Both the position numbers and the translations under genes were made by a program. DNA of 10,646 bases from an uncultured Bacteroidales bacterium (GTDB taxonomy: Bacteria > Bacteroidota > Bacteroidia > Bacteroidales > UBA932), in the NCBI GenBank assembly GCA_945874815.1, contig CAMCIE010000027.1:1-10646 (forward strand). The letters are read 5' to 3'. The notes under the pieces were generated by a model. That model saw only the letters and a list, made by a program, of their open reading frames with translations. It was not told the origin of the DNA and did no database searches. Positions 5,100-10,646 of this stretch are shown in pieces; within the stretch, counting starts at the first letter, position 1, and each line of letters starts with the position of its first letter.

Positions 5100-6933
5100 A
5101 GCTTCTTGCAACCTTGAAGATTACATCATCCTCATCGACTGAATCTCCGTTTGAAAGACAGATTGCAGTGATAACTCCGTCAAACTCTGCACTGATTGCA
5201 TTGTTGACCTTCATGGCCTCGATATAGCAGAGAGTCTCACCTTTCTTGACAGCATCGCCGACTTTCTTTGCCTGCTCTCCCGGTTCCTTGGTGAGGTAGA
5301 ACTTGCCTGAAAGCGGAGCAATGATGTCTTCGCCGGCACCGGCAGGGGCTGCAGAGGCAGCAGCCTCAGTTGCAGCTGGCACTGCGTCACCGTATGCGAT
5401 GTCGAGCTTGTAGTTCTGTCCGTTTACATTGACAGTGATTACGGAAGGCATTGCAGAGGCAGCCGGAGCGTTCTTCTCAGCCTTCCTCTTGGCGAGATCC
5501 TCAAGGAAATCAGCCTTAGCCTTGCCACTCTTATATGCCTCATACTGAGTAGGATGCATTGCATATTCGAAGAGTTCTTCCTCATCCTGACCGAGTTCCC
5601 AGCCCTGAGCCTTCATCTTTTCGCGGAAGCTGTCGAGGCAGTCAGGATAATTGTCCTGAGGGTCGTTTGCAAGGAATTCGCGTCCCTGGGATTTTGCAAG
5701 CTCCACCAGTTCAGGTGCCACAGGGCCTGCGAGCTTTCCGGATTTACCAAGAATCATGTCCCAGATATTGTCACCGATCATGCTCCAGCGCTCTTTGCCT
5801 TTCTCCATCTGGATTACATTCATGAGAGCCAGATTCTTCACATACTGCGAGAACGGAGTCACAAGGGTAGGGTAGCCGACCTTCGGCCATACATAGGCAA
5901 CCTCATCGAAGAGTTTTACCAGAAGCTGGTCTGTAGTGAGTGGCTCCTGATTGTTCTTTGCCTTCCATTTGTTGAGCTGGGCAAGGTTTTCTTCGAGGTC
6001 TGTCATCAGTGAACCCATCATTCCGCCCGGAAGACCAGGTTTGATGAGCAGTGAGTTGTTCACGTGGTTGAGCTCAGGAATATAATATCCGAGGAAGTCG
6101 TCGCACATCTCCTGGATCATGGTACGAACTTCCATATAAGCCTCCATGTTCACATCCTTGACCTTGAATCCTGCATCTTTGAGCATTTCGATGACAGCGA
6201 TTACGTCAGCATGTCCGGTTCCCCATGAAAGCGGAGACATTCCGACGTCAACATAGTCACATCCGGCCTTGCAGACCTCGAGGATTGAAGCCATGTTGAA
6301 ACCGGGACCGGCGTGTGAATGGTATTGAATGATGATATTTTTCTTATATGCCTTGATGCCTTCAACTATTTTTGCGAGTGAAGCCGGACGGCCGATGCCG
6401 GCCATGTCCTTGAGGCAGATTTCATCGGCCCCTGCGTCGATATATTTCTTTGCGAGGGCAACATAATAATCAACAGAGTGGATAGGGGAGTGGGTGATGC
6501 AGAGGGCTGCCTGTGCAATCATTCCTGCCTCGTGGGCGTAAGTGATTGAAGGAATGACGTTTCTCTCATCGTTGAGTCCGCAGAAAATTCTTGTGATGTC
6601 GGTGCCCTGTGCCTTTTTGACTTTATAGAAAAGCTTGCGCAGGTCTTTTGAGCAAGGGCTCATACGCAAAGCATTGAGAGCACGGTCGAGCATGTGTGTC
6701 TGGATTCCGGCCTCATGGAAAGGCTTGGTCCACTCACGTACTGAAATATTCGGATTTTCTCCATAAAGGAGGTTTACCTGTTCGAATCCGCCTCCGTTGG
6801 TTTCCACACGGTCGAAACATCCCATTCTGATGATTGCAGGAGCGACTTTGACAAGCTGGTCAACTCTTGGCTGATACTTGCCGGCACTCTGCCACATGTC
6901 CCTGAAAACAAGGCTGAGTTTAATCTCTTTCAT
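5098..6933 (-). CDS. oadA: Oxaloacetate decarboxylase-type alpha subunit: carboxyltransferase fused to biotin carrier domain
   Basis: A 611-residue cytoplasmic subunit that moves a carboxyl group from the 2-oxo acid (oxaloacetate most likely) to its own biotin, feeding the OadB pump. The N-terminal half is the metal-dependent TIM barrel: Asp12 in 'RDMWQS', Lys175 in 'CLKDMAGIG', and His205/His207 in 'YHSHAGPG' match the metal ligands and carbamylated Lys of the pyruvate carboxylase/OadA carboxyltransferase family. An Ala/Pro-rich linker (about 480-540) leads to a biotinyl domain whose 'EAMKVNN' places the biotinylated Lys at 575. The usual 'RDAHQS' is RDMWQS here; from memory this variant is normal for the Bacteroidetes orthologues. 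'EAMKM' is EAMKV. The ATG lies one base past the oadG stop codon with only a weak Shine-Dalgarno, so translation is probably coupled to oadG. A PycB-like role is the main alternative, but there is no biotin carboxylase gene and the gamma/beta partners favour a decarboxylase. Confidence 0.93.
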   Translation of the reverse strand: MKEIKLSLVFRDMWQSAGKYQPRVDQLVKVAPAIIRMGCFDRVETNGGGFEQVNLLYGENPNISVREWTKPFHEAGIQTHMLDRALNALRMSPCSKDLRKLFYKVKKAQGTDITRIFCGLNDERNVIPSITYAHEAGMIAQAALCITHSPIHSVDYYVALAKKYIDAGADEICLKDMAGIGRPASLAKIVEGIKAYKKNIIIQYHSHAGPGFNMASILEVCKAGCDYVDVGMSPLSWGTGHADVIAVIEMLKDAGFKVKDVNMEAYMEVRTMIQEMCDDFLGYYIPELNHVNNSLLIKPGLPGGMMGSLMTDLEENLAQLNKWKAKNNQEPLTTDQLLVKLFDEVAYVWPKVGYPTLVTPFSQYVKNLALMNVIQMEKGKERWSMIGDNIWDMILGKSGKLAGPVAPELVELAKSQGREFLANDPQDNYPDCLDSFREKMKAQGWELGQDEEELFEYAMHPTQYEAYKSGKAKADFLEDLAKRKAEKNAPAASAMPSVITVNVNGQNYKLDIAYGDAVPAATEAAASAAPAGAGEDIIAPLSGKFYLTKEPGEQAKKVGDAVKKGETLCYIEAMKVNNAISAEFDGVITAICLSNGDSVDEDDVIFKVARS

Positions 6934-6934
6934 A

Positions 6935-7174
6935 TTAAATTCTTGTTATTTTTACAATACGACCCTTACCGCCAGTGAGCTGGCTCACAGCGGCTTCCAA
7001 TACAGCAACCGGCGCATCATCTGCCTTTTTGGCAGGTGCTTTCGGCTGCTCCGGAGCGAATTTGTTGATTGCAGCAATGAGAAGTTTGCTGCCGTAGATA
7101 ACAATCAAAAGAATGGTGAAAACCGTCACCATTCCTATCAGCATCAGCTGTAGTCCTTCTGATAAGTTCTCCAT
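6935..7174 (-). CDS. oadG: Na+-transporting decarboxylase, gamma subunit
   Basis: A 79-residue protein with one N-terminal transmembrane helix (about 9-33, 'LQLMLIGMVTVFTILLIVIYG') and a short Pro/Ala/Lys-rich cytoplasmic tail (PEQPKAPAKK), the classic build of OadG, the assembly subunit that joins the soluble alpha chain to the membrane beta chain. It is the first gene of a three-gene operon: oadA starts one base after its stop codon. AAAAAGG lies 8 nt before the ATG, and a TAAATTTG promoter box about 48 nt before it. The sequence is poorly conserved across the family, so the assignment rests on topology, size and context, which agree well. Confidence 0.9.
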   Translation of the reverse strand: MENLSEGLQLMLIGMVTVFTILLIVIYGSKLLIAAINKFAPEQPKAPAKKADDAPVAVLEAAVSQLTGGKGRIVKITRI

Positions 7175-7221
7175 AGTTTATACCTTTTTATTCTGTCCTG
7201 TCGATTTTGAAAAAAATCGGA

Positions 7222-7229
7222 CAAATTTA
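7222..7229 (-). promoter_or_regulatory. Bacteroidetes-type -7 box (TAAATTTG) upstream of oadG
   Basis: TAAATTTG on the minus strand matches TAnnTTTG and sits 48 nt before the oadG ATG, in the 113-bp gap after the sialidase gene. A 7-bp hairpin CGATTTT/AAAATCG (7202-7219) lies just downstream, around the expected transcription start. No clear -33 element is visible. It indicates the Oad operon can be transcribed independently of the kinase-sialidase pair. Confidence 0.55.
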
Positions 7230-7287
7230 AGAAATAATTTCGGTTACTGTACCGATACGGGGCAAAAAAATATACCGGACTGTGTAA

Positions 7288-8550
7288 TTATTTAGAATAT
7301 CTATATTTACCATCCGTAATTTGTGGTATGGTAAATGTTTGATATACAATATTATATCCGTTGTTGGAGGAATTTATGCTCTCTTCAAGGAGGAATCCGA
7401 TCAGCCCCCCTTTCTGCATGACCATCGTAGAATAAGCCGATGTAAGGTTGCTGACAACGAACAGGTCTTTCCAGCCGGATGCCAGGTCGTCAGCGGTCCA
7501 TCCTTCAGGAATGTCGGACGAATCAGGCACTTCCTTATAATATATGCTCACGTTTTTCCTTTGAGGGCCAATGGGAACGGACTGAAGGGCAAGGCTTACC
7601 CTCTGTCCGTCACTCACTCTTTCTGCAGGGACGATGAGCAGCTCTCCGTTGCAGGAATTGTCCTGAACATAGCATCCTTTGTTGTCCTTTCCGGAAAATG
7701 CGGCCTGTCCCCAGCTTCCTTCCCCTTCGGCAATGCCTTCAGGGGATGAATATTTGAATATATTGAAATATCTCCCTTCGTAAACCCTGCTGCTGAGGAT
7801 GATGCTGCCGTCCTGGAGTTCAGCGCATTTGGCTTCGTCGCCATACGGTACAGGGAGTGCATCCGCCCCCGCGAGTGGCTTCCATGAGCGCCCGAAATCG
7901 TCGCTGAATATGACTCTGTTTCCATAGGGACGGGCACAGAGAGCCACGTAGATTCGGTAATAGTCTCCGTTTTTGATTATCCGGCTCTGGAGAATCTTTC
8001 CTGATGTGGCAAAACAACTTTGGACGGGCCCGTTCAGGCTGTCGTCAAAAAGGGAATATACTTCCTCGGTGATTTCTTTCCACGGCTCCCAAGTCTTTCC
8101 CTTGTCATGGCTCCTGAGAACGGCCATCCTGTTGGGATTCTGCCTTGTGGTAGTCTTTGCATAATATACGGTATGTCCGCACACCATAATGACAAGCACT
8201 TCGTCGCTTTCTGAGTCGCAAACTATGGCAGCATCACCGAATCCGCAGTCCACTGCTCCTTCAATTCCGCTGCCTTCCAGCAAAACTGCTTCTTCAGACC
8301 AGTTATAACCGTTATCCCGGGAGTGTCTTACATGAAGGTCAACCCTGCCATAGCCTATGTCTGCCCTGCAGGGTCTGTAGTCTGAAATGGCTATGAGAGT
8401 GCCGTCACCGAATGCCCCGAGTGCAGGAATACGGTACGGGACATCCGACTGACCGGATGTGGTGAACAATATCTTTTTATCTGGATTTGTTCTTGAGCAG
8501 GCAACGGCAGCGATGAATATGAGGGCCAAGGCTAATCTGTGCAGCCTCAT
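7288..8550 (-). CDS. Exo-alpha-sialidase (GH33-type) lipoprotein
   Basis: A 420-residue enzyme predicted to release terminal sialic acids from host glycans. The N-terminus MRLHRLALALIFIAAVAC is a lipoprotein signal with the lipid-bearing Cys at 18, so it acts in the periplasm or at the cell surface. The sialidase signature YRIP is at 39-42, with Arg40 of the arginine triad. Three Asp boxes (S-x-D-x-G-x-x-W) are at 77-84, 147-154 and 216-223. Likely catalytic residues are Asp64 (in 'RADIG'), Glu239 (in 'YGDEAK') and nucleophile Tyr373 (in 'SAYSTM'). Arg255 and Arg331 are candidates for the rest of the triad. It is a bare propeller, lacking the N-terminal jelly-roll found in longer Bacteroides sialidases. 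Its ATG overlaps the stop codon of the upstream histidine kinase (ATGA, 8547-8550), so the two are co-translated. No nanA/nanE or sialic-acid transporter genes are adjacent. I see no clear terminator before oadG. Confidence 0.92.
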   Translation of the reverse strand: MRLHRLALALIFIAAVACSRTNPDKKILFTTSGQSDVPYRIPALGAFGDGTLIAISDYRPCRADIGYGRVDLHVRHSRDNGYNWSEEAVLLEGSGIEGAVDCGFGDAAIVCDSESDEVLVIMVCGHTVYYAKTTTRQNPNRMAVLRSHDKGKTWEPWKEITEEVYSLFDDSLNGPVQSCFATSGKILQSRIIKNGDYYRIYVALCARPYGNRVIFSDDFGRSWKPLAGADALPVPYGDEAKCAELQDGSIILSSRVYEGRYFNIFKYSSPEGIAEGEGSWGQAAFSGKDNKGCYVQDNSCNGELLIVPAERVSDGQRVSLALQSVPIGPQRKNVSIYYKEVPDSSDIPEGWTADDLASGWKDLFVVSNLTSAYSTMVMQKGGLIGFLLEESINSSNNGYNIVYQTFTIPQITDGKYRYSK

Positions 8551-9587
8551 AGATTAGCTTTGGGAAGTTCAAAATAAAACTCTGTTCCGAAGTTTTCCTC
8601 AGATTTGAAATATACCTTGCCTCCGAGGTAATTCTCGCCTATGAGCTTCATGCTGTATGTGCCCAGTCCGTGACCCTGTTTCTTGGTGGTGTTTCCCTGG
8701 ATGAACACCTTGCTCTTGGTGTCAAGTGACATCACGGCATCATTGTGTACAGAAAAGACTATGGCATCGTCTTCAGCTCTTGCCCTGACGATGACGTCCC
8801 CTGCAGCATTGTCCTCACAAGCATTCTTCACCATATTGTGAATAACCCTGTTGATCAGGACTTTATCTGATTCCACCTGCTCGTCGGCCAGGTTCGAGTC
8901 GATGATGATGTTCACATTGAACATGTCGCTTGCAATCTGACAGAGGCTGCCTTTGACAAAATCCAGGACGGCGTTTGCCCTGAACACTTCCATTTTGGGC
9001 TTGAGCAATCCGTTGATGGCATAGATAAGGTCTCTCTGGGCTTTGATCTCTTCCATCATCTGCGACGATATGCTCTTCAGTACCCCTCGTATCTCATCCG
9101 ACTCAGATTGCTCCATGGTGTCGAGAAGGCCGTTGAGAGCACCGGAAAGATTGAGAAGGTCATGACAGAAAACTCTTTCAAGCATCAGCTCACGCTGGCG
9201 TGAAGTCCTGTCAAGAAGCAGTACTATACTGAATTTCTTTTCGTTATCAATGAAAGGGGTTGAAATCACGTGAGCGTAATAATCCTGATTGTTCTTAAGA
9301 AGCATGGAAACGTCTGCCTCCATCTTTTTCATTTCACGCATGCTTTCTTCCACCGTGCCTCTGAGATTGCATTTAGTGCAGTTCTGATGACACCCACACC
9401 CGTCAGAGGAGGAAATGGCATTTGAACATTTGAGGAAATCGCCTATGCAAAGTTTGACACTGGTATCGACTGGATTAAAGGCAATATAGTGTAATTGAAG
9501 TTCTTCGTCAACGACAAAGAACATGTTGCCGCTTTCTTCGAAGATATGGTTGTCATTTATAAAATTGAATAACTCTACTTTATTCAT
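8547..9587 (-). CDS. Soluble PAS sensor histidine kinase with a five-cysteine cluster
   Basis: A 346-residue kinase without a membrane segment. Residues 15-125 form a PAS-like domain carrying 'LKCSNAI...GCGCHQNCTKCNLRG' (Cys 54, 64, 66, 70, 73; His 67). I recall the same CGxxxxCxxC-type insertion in PAS domains of other kinases; it could hold a metal or Fe-S centre or act as a thiol switch, which is inference. The phospho-acceptor is probably His142 in 'FCHDLLN'. The ATPase domain has an N-box around 251-259 (NMVKNACED) and a G2 box 'GHGLGTYSMKLIG' (305-317). The G1 box reads 'VHNDAVM' rather than DxGxG, which I recall from other kinases with this PAS type, so activity is likely. No response regulator is encoded in the window. 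The stop codon overlaps the start of the sialidase gene, a sign of co-expression. Upstream is a 177-bp AT-rich gap holding the pta terminator. Confidence 0.88.
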   Translation of the reverse strand: MNKVELFNFINDNHIFEESGNMFFVVDEELQLHYIAFNPVDTSVKLCIGDFLKCSNAISSSDGCGCHQNCTKCNLRGTVEESMREMKKMEADVSMLLKNNQDYYAHVISTPFIDNEKKFSIVLLLDRTSRQRELMLERVFCHDLLNLSGALNGLLDTMEQSESDEIRGVLKSISSQMMEEIKAQRDLIYAINGLLKPKMEVFRANAVLDFVKGSLCQIASDMFNVNIIIDSNLADEQVESDKVLINRVIHNMVKNACEDNAAGDVIVRARAEDDAIVFSVHNDAVMSLDTKSKVFIQGNTTKKQGHGLGTYSMKLIGENYLGGKVYFKSEENFGTEFYFELPKANL

Positions 9588-9670
9588 CCGGATAAAATTT
9601 GCGCAAATTACTTATTTTCTTTCAAATACGAAATTTTTTCTTGTTTTTTATATTAATTTAACAAAATAAG

Positions 9671-9742
9671 GGCTGACATAAAGTCCTTGAAATCTCTCGG
9701 CTACGTCCTTCGGACGCCGGAATGTCAGACTTTGTGTCAGCC
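9671..9742 (-). terminator. 72-bp palindromic terminator-like element downstream of pta
   Basis: Outer arms GGCTGACATAAAGTC (9671-9685) and GACTTTGTGTCAGCC (9728-9742) pair at 14 of 15 positions. An inner hairpin CGTCC-TTC-GGACG (9704-9716) sits between them. On the minus strand the element starts 22 bp after the pta stop codon and is followed by CTTATTTTGTT, a modest U-rich tract, so it probably ends pta transcription. The inner part, with 'TGACATTCCGG' and 'CCGAGAGATTT' on minus, resembles the ends of the repeat at 2801-2900, suggesting a REP-like unit nested in a terminator stem. The remaining gap up to the kinase start (9588-9670) is AT-rich with no confident promoter. Confidence 0.7.
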
Positions 9743-9764
9743 TTAATAAACTAAGCGGGAATGA

Positions 9765-10646
9765 TTATTTTGCATCCATGGCCTGGCAGGCAGTGATGGC
9801 AATCATCTTATAGATGTCGTCAACGGAACATCCGCGGCTGAGGTCGTTCACAGGACGTGCAATACCCTGAAGGATAGGACCAATCGCGTCAGCATTGCCA
9901 AGACGCTGAACAAGCTTGTAACCTATGTTTCCCACCTCAAGGTTAGGTGCGATGAGAACGTTTGCCTTTCCGGCAATCTCAGAGCCCGGAGCTTTCTTGG
10001 CGCCGACAGAAGGAACGAGTGCAGCATCAGCCTGAAGTTCCCCGTCAATCTTGAGGCTTGGATCAAGCTCTTTTGCAAGACGGGTAGCTTCAACGACTTT
10101 GTCAACAACTTCGTGTTTTGCAGAGCCTTTTGTAGAGAATGAAAGCATGGCTACTCGCGGATCCTCAAAGCCTGCGACGCTTTTCGCAGTCTGAGCCGTG
10201 CAGACAGCAATCTGTGCAAGCTGTGCCGCATCAGGCATAGGTGTCACGGCAATGTCTCCCATTACAAGCACGCCTTCCTCGCCATACTGAGGAGTCTGGG
10301 TAATAAGGAGCATTGCACCGCTGACGCATGAGATGCCCGGAGCGCATTTGATGATCTGAAGGGCAGGACGGAGGGTGTCTCCGGTGGTTGAAAGGGCTCC
10401 ACTTATCTGTCCGTCTGCATCACCGCTCTTGATGATGAGGCATCCGAAGTAGAGAGGGTTTTCAAGCACGGTCTTGCGTGCAACTTCGAGTGTCATTCCT
10501 TTTTTCTGACGCAGCTGGAAAAGCAGCTGGATGTATTCTTCTGTTTTCTCGCTTGTAGCAGGGTCTATGATTGTGGCCTTGTCAATGTTTTTCAAACCGA
10601 GTTCAGCGGCATACGCAAGAACTTTCTCACGGTTGCCGATAAGTAT
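9765..10646 (-). CDS. pta: Phosphate acetyltransferase, N-terminus beyond the window
   Basis: A cytoplasmic enzyme converting acetyl-CoA and phosphate to acetyl-phosphate and CoA, the first step of acetate fermentation. The 293 residues present run to the TAA at 9767-9765. The frame is open through the right edge, so about 40 N-terminal residues of the usual roughly 335 are missing; the internal TTG at 10595 is not a start. Recognisable family blocks are 'GDADGQISGALSTTGDTLRPALQ', split here as 'DADGQISGA' and 'TTGDTLRPALQ', then 'VLVMGDIAVTP', 'VAMLSFSTKGSA', 'DGELQADAAL' and 'LIAPNLEVGNIGYKL', ending in 'GPILQGIARPVNDLSRGC'. Together these are the phosphate acetyl/butaryl transferase fold with substrate-binding residues in place. 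It is the short form, without the N-terminal DRTGG/AAA regulatory domain unless that lies outside. Acetate kinase would be expected upstream, beyond the window. Confidence 0.95.
   Translation of the reverse strand: MLIGNREKVLAYAAELGLKNIDKATIIDPATSEKTEEYIQLLFQLRQKKGMTLEVARKTVLENPLYFGCLIIKSGDADGQISGALSTTGDTLRPALQIIKCAPGISCVSGAMLLITQTPQYGEEGVLVMGDIAVTPMPDAAQLAQIAVCTAQTAKSVAGFEDPRVAMLSFSTKGSAKHEVVDKVVEATRLAKELDPSLKIDGELQADAALVPSVGAKKAPGSEIAGKANVLIAPNLEVGNIGYKLVQRLGNADAIGPILQGIARPVNDLSRGCSVDDIYKMIAITACQAMDAK

Noticed and set aside
5554..6012. 152-codon plus-strand ORF within oadA
   Set aside because: It is a shadow of the well-supported oadA coding frame.
9765..10595. Complete 276-aa gene starting at TTG 10595
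   Set aside because: The frame continues to the window edge with Pta-like residues (ILIGNREKVLAYAAELGL), so the TTG is an internal Leu codon.

Overview
The window looks like a chromosomal segment of an anaerobic, probably gut-dwelling member of the Bacteroidales. The evidence is a CarboxypepD_reg-type TonB-dependent receptor, -7 boxes of the TAnnTTTG type, a sialidase lipoprotein, a Na+-pumping decarboxylase in Bacteroidetes gene order (gamma-alpha-beta), and palindromic repeats of the 'TGTCATCTCGA...GAGAGATCT' kind that I recall from this group. The genus cannot be settled from the sequence. Apart from the truncated gene at the left edge, every gene is on the minus strand, so the biological reading order runs from right to left.

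Reading order on the minus strand: (1) 10646-9765, phosphate acetyltransferase (pta), cut by the window edge, followed by a long palindromic terminator-like element (9671-9742). (2) 9587-7288, a two-gene unit in which a soluble PAS histidine kinase with a five-cysteine cluster overlaps a GH33-type sialidase lipoprotein by 4 bp (ATGA). (3) 7174-3839, oadG-oadA-oadB, tightly packed behind a TAnnTTTG promoter and closed by a clear rho-independent terminator (3727-3771). (4) 3690-3374, the decayed C-terminal third of a FemX/FemAB-type peptidoglycan-bridge aminoacyltransferase, with one TAG where a Tyr codon is expected. (5) 3282-2956, a 108-aa membrane-anchored protein with an 'FPHTH...VHSHP' histidine motif. 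(6) 2956-2727, a leader region filled by a large imperfect palindrome, short direct repeats and a small hairpin. (7) 2727-442, a TonB-dependent outer-membrane receptor with a CxxC plug motif and a His-rich extracellular segment.

At the left end, the tail of a plus-strand gene resembling the C-terminal helix-turn-helix of a REP-associated tyrosine transposase (RAYT; ends at 170) meets the receptor gene tail to tail. Between them lie five hairpins sharing the arm TTTGTCCGGGA, three of them on a strict 50-bp period and two of those identical. This arrangement looks like a RAYT with its own REP/REPIN array, the last hairpin sitting on the receptor stop codon.

Functionally the window combines central fermentation (Pta, acetyl-CoA to acetyl-phosphate), energy conservation (decarboxylation-driven Na+ export), host-glycan use (sialidase, possibly tied to a redox- or metal-sensing kinase) and nutrient or metal import (TonB receptor plus His-motif protein). 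The items most worth a second look are the RAYT-REP array, the kinase-sialidase coupling, the His-motif protein/receptor pair and the FemX relic.
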